In this document: in pieces, positions 12,126 to 23,071 of the stretch
How positions within the stretch are numbered: the stretch's first letter is position 1
Layout: each line of letters opens with the position of its first letter
From: Synanceia verrucosa
Taxonomy: Eukaryota > Chordata > Actinopteri > Perciformes > Synanceiidae
Assembly: GCA_029721515.1 (NCBI GenBank)
Contig: CM056563.1
Location: 10,488,454 to 10,552,453 of the forward strand
Direction of reading: 5' to 3'
DNA: 64,000 nucleotides
Position numbers and translations under genes: made by a program
The notes under the pieces: generated by a model
Seen by the model: the letters and a program-made list of their open reading frames with translations, nothing else
Told to the model about the DNA's origin: nothing
Databases searched by the model: none

Positions 12126-14947
12126 GTGTGTGTGTGCTCAGTGTGCCCATGTATGAGGGCAGGTCGTGCACACACACACACACACACATACACACACACA
12201 CACAAATGTAATGAGTTGCTTGTGGCTCAGTGTTTGTGACTGACACACTCTCACACATACATATACACAAAGATATTGGTTGTATCTGCCAGCTGCTGGC
12301 TCATGCCTTCCAGGCCATTCTCCATTTAGTCTGATGACTTGTGTTATTCTTCCAAGCAGAGCAGCAGACAGAAAGTGATGCATGGTGAGCTGGGAGAAGG
12401 CCAGACTAGAGGCCGCAGGCATTCCCTCGAGCCAAGTTTCAGACTATAACTGAGGGTCTTCTCTTTGGGCTTTCCACTTTATTCAGGATTTATATGAATA
12501 AAATCACATTGCATGCATAACAGAGTTCTCACCTCCACCTCAGAGGAGCTCCAGGGATCCAGCAGGACAGATTTCACTTTGCTGATATGAGCAATGTTTC
12601 TGTGAAGGCCTGAGCAGTTGAGGCAGACAAACACTCCCAGGGTGTAGGAGGCCCACTCCGGACCTGCAGCACATATGTAGATGCACACGAAAACCCACAT
12701 GAAGCTCTAAATAATGTAACACTGAAATATTTCTAAACTTCCTCTTCACAGACACTGATGGCTCAGCTATATTTGAAGCAAGATGACCACAGTGACGACA
12801 ATGACAGTGGGTTGACACACCAGAAAGAATTAGTTTCACATTTTTACACAATTCCTCTAGTGGATTAAGATTCCTAATAACTGCATGTACAATATTTAAT
12901 AGTCAAGTTATAGTTATTTGTTATTTGAAACTTCACCTCAGCTCATGCAGGAAGCAGATCGACCAAAGACAACAACGAGCTCATCTCCATGGCTTGGATT
13001 TAGCAGCTCATCCACATCCTCACCCTCCCCATTTCATAGATGATCAATATTCGGCTAAAATTGATGTCAATCGAGCTGTGTGTTACGTTCAGGCCTGTGT
13101 GAACGCAAACAGTGTCCTTTCCATTTACTGGGTGCAGTGGCAGAAGTGAGAGACTCTGCGCCACTGATGGCTCACCTTGAATCACCCTGGCAGCTGCTTA
13201 CAGACACTGCAAAATGTTTCCAGTAATACGACAGCAGCAAATATTTACTGTGATTTCTTCCTGCAACTCAGCAGCACCTGCCACAAAAATGGAGATGAAC
13301 TATCTTCAAAATGTTTTATCTATAGCACATTAATGTACTGATACTATATATTACTGCTATGTGTTTACATGTAAATCCAGGTGCATCTCTATTGTTAAGT
13401 GTTGCTGGTGTTTTCGACATTTAGCATGCGTACATTTAAACTACAGATACGACTACTGAATATTTTATGAATATTTGATGAAATGTGAACAACATTACAA
13501 ACACTTTCACGTTACATTCACACTTCGTCTTTTTCGACGCTAATAGGGCTCACTCACTTCTCACCATCAACACCTCCATTTCCCCCATAGACTGTGTGCA
13601 CATAAAACATTCTTTCCTAGCCTCAGGGTAGATAACAAGGCAAACTTTTTATTATGATAAGATATAGTTATCCATTTAAATTAAACAGACATAGAACAGG
13701 CAAGAGTTGCAGCAAATGTGTGAATGGCTACACCCCAAACACACACACGCACACACACACAGCACCTCCTACATTAGTCATATCAATGCAAGGTGTGATT
13801 ACAGCAGTCATGGTGGTTATTTTGTAACTAAGCCAGAGAATTAGGGCAGTGTCAAGTAGTTCATATCTGTGTGCTGCAGCCCTTCAACCAGGGAGCACAC
13901 ACTGCAAAAATAGCATGAGAATAAAAAAAACTATTACTTCCTTGTGCATAATCACAAAGCTGCACACATGCATCTGTGTAAATGAGACAAGGGGCTGATG
14001 TGATAGTTAATCACTCCCATGATCCTCTCTGCATTATGTGGGTCTGTTGTAGCACAATCAGTCTCTCTCTGCTGGAGAAGTCACTCTCCAAGACAGCAGG
14101 ATGCAAAACTCAGATAGAGGATGGGAGAGAAATGTAAGAGTCCACAAATGTAGCAATGCATGAAGCAACTTATCAGCATACACTTAAGTAAATAGAAAAA
14201 CTATTATGGGACTGCGTTTGACAATGAATAATACTGGAAGTAACTTTTTCAAGACAAAATGTTTCAAAGAACCACCAAATATTCGCTGGTGCTGCTTTCC
14301 ATTGCCAATTCACTGCATGATTATGGATAAGGCTACAGTGTATATATAAGCCTTATTTCACAAACCACACCTTTTTTACTTTTCTGAACTGCAGATTTGA
14401 TGAGTGTAAAGCAACTAGGTGTGACCATCAGGATGTGTAACCACATATGCTCATGCAAAAGGAAACCAACCACCAAATGAATACATATTAAGCCATTCTG
14501 AAAAAAAAGAAATCATAATAACTAAATGCATTTTATAAAGCACAACAAGACTGAGCTTTTAAGATGGATGAGAAAAAAAAATACATTTCTTGCCAAATTA
14601 TTGTGTTTACTGTGTGAGGAGGATCTTCAGTATGGCAGCTGTATGGCAGCATTTCATAACCATGCCTGGACTGTCTGAGCAGAGAAACTAACCACCTTGA
14701 GAGAAAAAATGGGAAACTGTTGGACAGGTAATTATTATTTTTGTTCATAAAGCAGAGGGTAACAGTGAATAGATTATAAAATATAACCATAAGCATATTG
14801 AAGTAATTAACATTCACTAAAATGTGTTTTCCAGTGTCTGTGAGGACTCTGCCTACCTGCAGCTCCACAGTCGGCACAGTTTCCATTCCCTGGTTTCTCC
14901 AGAAGCTGCTCAACACGCTGTCTGTTCATTTCTTGATCCGAAGTCAT
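2582..14947 (-). CDS. adap1: ArfGAP with dual PH domains (ADAP1/centaurin-alpha 1-like), 11 exons
   Basis: Predicted GTPase-activating protein for Arf GTPases that binds PtdIns(3,4,5)P3 and inositol tetrakisphosphate through two PH domains and moves to membranes. The exons, in minus-strand order, are 14857-14947, 12533-12663, 11947-12038, 10599-10681, 4415-4527, 4108-4254, 3613-3696, 3413-3475, 3238-3309, 2710-2938 and 2582-2610. All have GT-AG borders and sum to 1134 nt, or 377 aa plus TGA, matching the roughly 375-aa family length. An ArfGAP zinc finger (C24, C27, C44, C47) and the arginine-finger motif HRN (R52) are visible. PH1 spans about residues 133-234 and PH2 about 255-360. The C-terminus AVEAYFKHKP fits ADAP1 better than ADAP2. 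The start is the only in-frame ATG just before the zinc finger. Intron 4 (6 kb) holds a Tc1 element and a TTAA-flanked inverted-repeat element. The protein family is very likely; the ADAP1 versus ADAP2 assignment is less sure. Confidence 0.9.
2632..2652. repeat. (TA)n microsatellite
   Basis: Short TA dinucleotide run, just inside the last intron of the ADAP1-like gene. Confidence 0.8.
4637..4694. repeat. (TGCG)n/(TG)n microsatellite
   Basis: Compound tract of TGCG tetramers flanked by TG dinucleotides and ending in CG alternations, in intron 4 of the ADAP1-like gene. All of it is alternating purine-pyrimidine, the composition that favours Z-DNA. Confidence 0.9.
4759..4811. repeat. AT-rich (AATAAATAAT)-type simple repeat
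   Basis: Irregular repeats of AATA and AAT units in intron 4 of the ADAP1-like gene. No coding signal. Confidence 0.7.
5152..5181. repeat. (CA)n microsatellite
   Basis: CA dinucleotide run in intron 4 of the ADAP1-like gene. A shorter CA run lies at about 5026-5046. Confidence 0.9.
5567..5928. mobile_element. TTAA-flanked inverted-repeat element (MITE, piggyBac-like)
   Basis: About 75-80 bp at each end are inverted copies. The left arm begins TTAAAGGGGAAGTTCAGGAT and the right arm ends CTGAACTGCCCCTTTAA. Both ends sit on TTAA (5567-5570 and 5925-5928), the target site used by piggyBac-type transposases. The roughly 200-bp centre has no coding capacity. TTAA target use plus long terminal inverted repeats suggests a non-autonomous piggyBac-type element. 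A palindromic element of another class is possible. It lies in ADAP1-like intron 4. Confidence 0.65.
5929..8759. other. ADAP1-like intron 4, no gene recognised
   Basis: No exon with matching splice sites and phase, no RNA gene and no clear transposon coding region was found. The stretch at 8020-8200 (GTGGGCGCATCC and nearby GC-richer blocks) and the purine-rich 7540-7790 stretch may be old transposon debris, but I cannot assign them. Confidence 0.4.
8760..10009 (-). mobile_element. Tc1-like transposon, inactivated (copy A)
   Basis: Ends are inverted copies related to CACTATATTGCCAAAAGTAT, a TA-target Tc1/mariner type. On the minus strand the transposase is recognisable in order: an N-terminal helix-turn-helix beginning MGRSQELSEFQRG, the first catalytic motif WSDES, the second QHDCAPVHKA and the third SPDLNLIEHLW. 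It is spread over several frames with stops (pieces at about 9703-9870, 9388-9681 and 8842-9360), so it is dead. It sits in intron 4 of the ADAP1-like gene and abuts a long (TA)n tract. It belongs to the same family as copies B (29190-30436), C (35836-37252) and D (57930-58634). Confidence 0.9.
10010..10091. repeat. (TA)n microsatellite
   Basis: About 80 bp of alternating TA adjoining the right end of Tc1 copy A. Any open frame through it encodes only alternating Tyr-Ile and is not a gene. Confidence 0.95.
12083..12204. repeat. (TG)n followed by (CA)n, near-palindromic microsatellite pair
   Basis: A TG run (about 12083-12139) and a CA run (about 12170-12204) are separated by about 30 bp. They are reverse complements, so the tract could fold into a hairpin. 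It lies in intron 2 of the ADAP1-like gene, just upstream (transcript sense) of exon 3. Confidence 0.85.
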
Positions 14948-15320
14948 AATGTAAATAGAACTATCTAGATCTCTGCTCAGCGGCTGAAACCCTCAAACTC
15001 CTCATGTATCGAAAGTAAACCTGCTGCCGCTGGGACGCGCTGGGCTGAATTTGTAATGTAATATGTAACGATGACGCGCCTCCACAACTAATGAGATCCT
15101 GTCATATTTAGGTGCAGGGTGACTGAATGACCGAGCATGGTTAGGCTGTCGAGCAGATGCTGTGATACAGCAGTAAATGCATTAAAGTCTCATCTCGTTC
15201 TGTGGAGTGAGACCTCCAGCGGTCACTGTGATGCTGTGAGAGGAGCTCACCACAGACAGACACTCATTCACTGTTTCACTTATATATACATGTATATATA
15301 TACACGTATATACGTATATA

Positions 15321-17057
<1,737 letters not shown>

Positions 17058-17102
<45 letters not shown>

Positions 17103-17135
17103 ATATATATAATTTTCTATACTATAAACACATAA
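17058..17135. repeat. (TA)n continuation plus right arm of the inverted repeat
   Basis: The TA run continues to about 17093 after the Tc1 element. The sequence at 17105-17135 is the inverted partner of 15321-15351. Confidence 0.8.
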
Positions 17136-18190
17136 GTAGGCTACAACTTATTGCAATGTATTTTTTGGCTTTTGCTTTAAATCAGTAATATTCCGATAAA
17201 TTAATTTACACTGATATGTCATAGTAATTTAAAATTCGTAGTAAAGGATGTTGATAATTGACAAAGTATCATGATGTCATATTCACAATAATAAAACAGA
17301 GAAATATATTTTATCGATTGCCTTTTTTTTTTTTTACTGTTTTAGATCTAGTCTGAATAACTGGTGAAACTAACATATCAGAGAAATGCAGACTTGATCA
17401 GACAGAACTAGAACATTTACAACTCAATAATCAATAAGTATCAATAATAATAATAATGATAATAACAGTCTTTGGTAATGTTTGGCATCAGGATTGATAA
17501 TATGAATACTGAATTTACTGGTAAAAATAAAATAATTAAAATCAAGATATATAATTCACAGCATTTCAAGAAAATCATAAATGAAATGTGCACAGTATTT
17601 TGGGGGCCTGTAGATCATAAATAATAACAGGCTTGGGGAGCTTTTTACCACAATACTTTCAAAAAAAAAAAAAAAAAAAGAGAAAGACAATATTCATGAG
17701 AGCTGCTGGAAGTGCTGAAAATTTTAAACATAAAAACTTACCTATTCAGCCAGGTTTTTGATTTAGACTCTTCATTATTCCATTGTATAAAGTTGCACTA
17801 CTTTATTCTACTTTATATTTTATTAATAACCTGTTTTCTTGTACTTCATTTATATACATTTTTATTTTATCATTTAATTCATCTGATTTTACTGCAGTTT
17901 TGCTACTATTGCAGTTATAAAAGTTTTTTTATTAAACTTTATTACATCTTCATATTTTATTGTTACATATGTTCTATCTTACAGTTTGTGAAGCACTTTG
18001 AACTGCACTCACCTGTATTAAAAGTGCTCTGTAAATAAAGGTTAATTGCTTGATAAAGGAGCACAGGACTAAGACTACCAAGTGTCATGGTGTCATGTGT
18101 TAAGTAGCGAGTTTCTGAGCAGTGTGATGTGCAGCTTTTTGTTCATACTCATTTGAAATTATCAGCTTAACAACAAAGGCATCTCAGAAC
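17136..18190. other. Intergenic AT-rich spacer with a LINE/SINE-type 3' tail
   Basis: No gene was recognised. At about 17980-18045 the motif GAAGCACTTTGAACTGCA, followed by AAAAGTGCTCTGTAAATAAAG, resembles the 3' ends of common fish LINE-related repeats. An A-run lies at 17661-17679. Confidence 0.4.
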
Positions 18191-18203
18191 CCGTTTCAGC
18201 ACT

Positions 18204-18209
18204 TTTATT
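18204..18209 (-). terminator. Candidate poly(A) signal of RNPS1
   Basis: AATAAA on the minus strand, about 330 nt below the RNPS1 stop codon and consistent with a short 3' UTR. Confidence 0.5.
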
Positions 18210-18541
18210 TTTCCTAAAAATTCAGTACATGATAAAAAGAAGTCACACTTTAAAAGAAATATTTGTAGCTCTCAGTGGAGCCCAACCTCAGCTTAAGTTG
18301 TTAGAAAGCTTTTCAGGCTCAACATAAAACAAAATGAAACAAATTAATTCACATCTTCACAAAATGAAAAATATATATATATATTTTTGCTTCTTACATG
18401 CAGACAGATGTTTACATTGGCTACAAAGCAAATCATTTAATTTCTATTGAGTCCATAAGGTCTGGGACAGAAGGAATTCCAGCTGATATTTTGTCAGAGA
18501 ATTTAAGCGATCACTTGGTTATCAGGCGGCAGGAAACTCAT

Positions 18542-21500
18542 CTATCTGGAGGAGTTGGAGCTGGAGCGAGAGCGGTGACGCCTGCGACCAGGAGATCTGG
18601 AGCGAGAGCGGCGGCGTACTGGGGAGCGTCTCCTTGGTGAGCGGGACCTTCAGGGACATAAAAAGAAGCTAGAATCATCTCATCTTGACTGTACACTCTG
18701 CCAACTTATCAAGTTGCAGCTTAAATTTGTGTGTGTACAGACTTGTAGTTAAGTAAGACTTTGAAGGAATTTAATTGAAAGCATTAAGTGAAAATGGAAG
18801 TAATCACTATGTCAATATTAAATTCCAGTGAAAAATGTGTCAATTTTTGCAGGGAAGTATTGTACAGAGGACTGATAGAGAGCTTCATCACAGTCCTCTG
18901 TGGGCTGGACTACCAGTAGTACAGGAGGTCCTTGTCCTGGTATTCATCAAGTGAGATGTATTGAAGGATAAAGGGTTAAAATGGCCATCGTTCTACAACG
19001 AGCTGTGGCTGATGGGTAAATGCAACGCTCAAAATGCTTTTATACCACATTCAGACACATTTATACACTAATGGTGGAGAACAGAAAGGACACATATGCC
19101 ACTGGGAACTATTTGGGGTGGGGTATCTTGCTCATGGACTGCTGGGAGCAGGAATCAAACCTACATATTGGTGGCCAACCTGCTCTACCACTGAGCAAAG
19201 CTGGATGGAGAACAGGGCTAAAACCTGGGAGTTGTTCCTCATCTGAGTTTAGTGCCTCAGATTAGGCATTGTTATTTGTATGCTGCATGTACATGTTGTT
19301 AGCCCTTTTTAGTGGGATGTAAATATAACTTTGTCAACTTGGTTCTTTTTTTGCAATATGTCCATTAGTGTTTACAGTTGAGAAAAACAAAAAACATAAG
19401 TAGGCCAATAGAGCAGATTCTGATAGAAAACTAAGTTGAAACAACACCTCAAATATGATGTTGCAGCGAAAAAAATACTGATACATGGATGTTTCACACA
19501 CAACTGCAACCCTGCAGCACAGATTATCTATACAATCAGTTTCAAGGTGGCTGGTCAGAGCACCCAAGACTATCAGTGTCATCTTCAGTATCCAACCAAA
19601 TATGAAAAGGTCACAATCTTCCCTCCCACTTCTGTTATGTTGAATAATATATAAATTTGACCTTTAACCTTTTGAAGATCCCCTGCTGGAAGGAGCTACT
19701 GCAGCTCATTCCTACCATCAGCAATCAGACTTTATAACATCAGCATCGCTGGCTAAGGTTAATAGGTCATTGCCATTTCTTTAAACAACTAACTTGCACA
19801 GCAAATTTTGCACTTTTTTATTTTTATGTCTATTTTATACAAAATAATTTTAAGGTCACAGCCATAGATCAAATAGTGAAAACAAAAAATATTTATTTAA
19901 GAATTGTGCTAAATTAAGATTTCATTTTCCCTTACAAATATATTTTCCCTTTTACTTAATAAAAAATATTAGTATTAATTATTCTACTGCATCATTTCTG
20001 TTTGTTTTTCTTCTTGCTGTTACTGTTTTGTGCTGCTGTGGTGGGTGAATGTCCCCCAATGGTGGATGAATAAAAAAAAATATTCTATTCTACTACATCC
20101 TATTAGTCATTTTTTTTCTGCAAGGTTACAGTAACTGAACTTTCATAATGAAACAAAAACATGATGCCCCTGGCCACAGCTGTCACCAGTGACATAACAA
20201 ACTGAATCAAAGAACATGAACATAATATTGTGTATATTATTTATATTTTATTCATTTTTTTTTTACCATACTTCTACATTTTTGTTACTCTTGACTGTCC
20301 TTATATTAGTACCAAGCACCATGTGGAGCAGCACTCCTAATTTCATTGTATCCACTGTCATATAATGACCATAAAGGCTTTTGATTTTTAATAATATCCA
20401 CATAATAATGTGGCAATCAAACAAAGATGGAAATAATGTAGTTACTGTTTGAAAATCATCAATGTACCTTCTCCTCATTCGTGGTGGACTGCGACGCCAC
20501 ATTGGTGGTGGTGGGGGCATTCTGCGAGGGGGAGAAAGTCTACGAGGTGGCGGACGGACTCTTTGAGTCAGCACGGCAGATGCGGAGATTTCCTGCCCAT
20601 CTATCTGACCTATCAACAACATAGTTGAAGGAAAATGATCTAACATGCATGTCTACAAGTAATTGTGCAAAACAGGAGCACTGAAGGAAACATGCTGGCC
20701 TACCTCCGTCCATGTGTTTGAGGGCCTTCTGAGCCTCTTCAGGAGTCTCAAACTCCACATAAGCGTAGCCTCTGGACAGGTGGGGGTTGATCCGGTCCAT
20801 TGGCAGGTCAACCATTTTTATTTTTCCATAAGTGGAAAAGATCTCCTGAATGTGGTCCTGTGCAAAGAAAAAGGCATACACAATGCGTGTTAGAACAGTG
20901 TTATCGGAAAGCAAAAAAAAAAAAAAAAAAAAAAAGATTTCAGAATAAATAAACAAATAATAAAAAATATTTTAAAAGCTTGTTTATTTAATCATGAATA
21001 TTATAATAATGGCATCTCAAAAATGTGTCTTTTCTAATTTTTCACTTTCTACAATTCTATTTTGCTCAAGGAGATTATGAACATGGTGTTCTTAATTATA
21101 ATGTGACATTTCTGACATAGTGACAGAATCTCAAATCATGCTGCACTGCATTCTGCTGAAAATGCTGAACAATCAGCTGACCTTGGTGACATTCCTGGTC
21201 AGCCGTCCTAAGTGAACTTTGGTTGGTTTTGGACTTGGGCTTCTTTTCCTTCGCTCTTTATCATCTCCTCTCTTCTGTGTTTTGGACCTGCAGAATAACA
21301 AAGAGAAAAAATAATAAACAAGACACCACGGTGTATGAAAACTGTATCACTGCATTAGATGAAGTGACTTACGCTGAGCGGGAGCGCCGGCGGTTGTCAT
21401 GGCGTCTACGACCGGGGCTGGGGGAGCCTGAGGAGCTGGAAGAGGACGAGGAACGGGAGCTTGAAGAGCGGCTGGAACCAGACGAGCTGGATCCACTTGA

Positions 21501-22214
21501 GGAACCTGAGCTTGAACCAGAGCTGCTGCTTGAAGTAGAGCTAGATCTGGACCTGGTTGTGGTTAAAACAAATAAAATGTTACATAAGAAAAATGCTTCT
21601 CTGAATTTGATAACACATTCGGAGGCAAGTAAGAAAACAAACCTGCTGCTGCTTCCAGTGGAGGCACTGCGGCGTTTCCTAGCTTTCTCCCGTCCTCTCT
21701 CCTTGTCTCCTTCCTTGGTTCCAGCCTTTTCTTTGCCTTTTTCTTTTGTTTTATCCTCCTCCTTCCGCTTCGTAGGTGATGGTGCCCTATAGTCAGAGGT
21801 AAGCTGTTACATTGACGTCCGATATTGGTACAGAGCTGCATCTTAAATTAATGACAATATGTATGTCAGAGCTCTGGATAATAACTGACTGACAGACCAA
21901 AGCTCCAAAATTCAACTCTGACAAAAAACGGGATTCAAAGTTTTGAGGAAAGGAAATCAACAATATCTCAGACTAGTAAGCTTTACAGCCAACAACTAAC
22001 ACTAACCCAGTAGGGCAAAAATCCGCCGCCATTTAATTTCATTCAACCGACTCCTCAAGGAGCACATAGCCACGGGGACGGTTGTTTAATCGATTACTAC
22101 TACCATTTATTATTACAGAAACGGTTAACACGTGATACTATGTCCCGTACATAATACGCCATGTTGGAGTTGAAACTTACTCGACTGCAATCGAATAAGA
22201 GGCAAAACTTACAT
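18542..22214 (-). CDS. rnps1: RNA-binding protein with serine-rich domain 1 (RNPS1), 7 coding exons
   Basis: RNPS1 is a nuclear splicing activator and peripheral exon-junction-complex (ASAP/PSAP) protein linked to nonsense-mediated decay. The coding exons, in minus-strand order, are 22213-22214 (2 nt), 21643-21786, 21373-21552, 21182-21287, 20704-20857, 20468-20609 and 18542-18647. They sum to 834 nt, or 277 aa plus TAG. The initiator codon is split: AT ends the first exon, followed by donor GTAAGT, and G begins the next, giving MAPSPTKRK. A Lys/Arg-rich N-terminus is followed by a polyserine tract (about residues 46-105). A single RRM follows with RNP2 VHLGRL and RNP1 RGYAYVEF (about 132-213), then an Arg/Pro-rich and RS-type tail ending RSRSSSNSSR. 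The protein is slightly shorter than mammalian RNPS1 (about 305 aa) because it starts at the APSP segment. The last intron is 1.8 kb and repeat-filled. Confidence 0.96.
18880..20100. repeat. Interspersed repeats in RNPS1 intron 6
   Basis: The segment at 19030-19215 belongs to a common fish repeat that also appears at 41768-41925: ATTCAGACACATTTATACAC, then GGGAGCAGGAATCAAACCTA. The segment at 19680-20095 looks like a LINE 3' end, with AATGGTGGATGAATAAA followed by ATTCTATTCTAC repeats. Similar tails occur at 31480-31635 and 48840-48960. No coding exons are seen here. Confidence 0.6.
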
Positions 22215-22440
22215 CTTTTTTTTTTTTTTTCAAACGAAGTCCTGCGCTTCAACCACTCGCGGCCAGAGAAAACGTCGCTCAGTGATGACGACGAAGCGGA
22301 AGTGACGTATCCAGTTAGGCGTCCACTTCTTCTTCCAAATCATTTGTTTATTTATGTTGTTGTCGACTAAAAAAAGAGATTTTATGTGTGTATGATTACA
22401 TCGTAGCTGTGCTAAAACTAGTAGTAGCATTATGGTTCGT
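22215..22440. promoter_or_regulatory. Probable bidirectional promoter between RNPS1 and the divergent HTH/coiled-coil gene
   Basis: The region separates two divergent genes. It holds CGCTCAGTGATGACGACGAA followed by GCGGAAGTGACGTAT, an ETS-type core (CGGAAGT) overlapping a CRE-like TGACGTA. It is CpG-rich compared with the surrounding sequence and has no TATA box, as expected for a housekeeping promoter. RNPS1 exon 1 ends at 22213. The other gene has a plausible non-coding first exon ending at 22474. The transcription start sites are inferred. Confidence 0.6.
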
Positions 22441-22474
22441 GAAATTATTTAAACACCGACCTTCCCTCGACAAG
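22441..22474 (+). other. Probable 3' part of a non-coding first exon of the HTH/coiled-coil gene
   Basis: The sequence CCCTCGACAAG is followed by a strong donor GTGAGC at 22475. The next acceptor, CTCCCTCTGCAG, ends at 23062, only 9 nt before the ATG at 23072. This arrangement supports an untranslated first exon starting within the shared promoter. The 5' end is not determinable. Confidence 0.5.
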
Positions 22475-23071
22475 GTGAGCTCTTCACTTTATAAGCAGAT
22501 GAGGGCTGCACTGTAGTAGCTGCTGTTGTTAGCAAGCGCAGCTCAAATCAAATGTCGAGTGCAGATGAACTCACGGCGACAGATATTTTTCACCAATCCT
22601 GTTTAACCTGAACAATAGCAACACATATTAATAATAACCATTACCGCCCTCGGCTTATTACTGGTCTAGCAAGCAAGAATATCCGGCAGCAGAAAAAAAT
22701 AAGCAACTGTTACTATTTGTTCATGTATGGATCATTATATGTTTTAAAGACTGATTATTTAACATGATAAAGTAATGTATTATAAAGACAATAAGGGGAC
22801 ATTTGGTATTAAGTTAAACGGAAAACATGAGAAAAATCCTCTTATAATAACCCAAAAAGGATCCCGTGAGAAACTGAAGAAATAAGTTTTGGGTAATGTT
22901 GGCAGAAATACACTCCTGCATTACTGGTATTTTCATTTACTAGATGCTCAGCAGCATTTATAATTTATTTCTCGGTATTAATCACATGTCAACTGTGATA
23001 TTTTTTTTAATATGTATAATGTATGAACATCCTAGAGATAAACAGCCAAACTCCCTCTGCAGTGAGAGACC

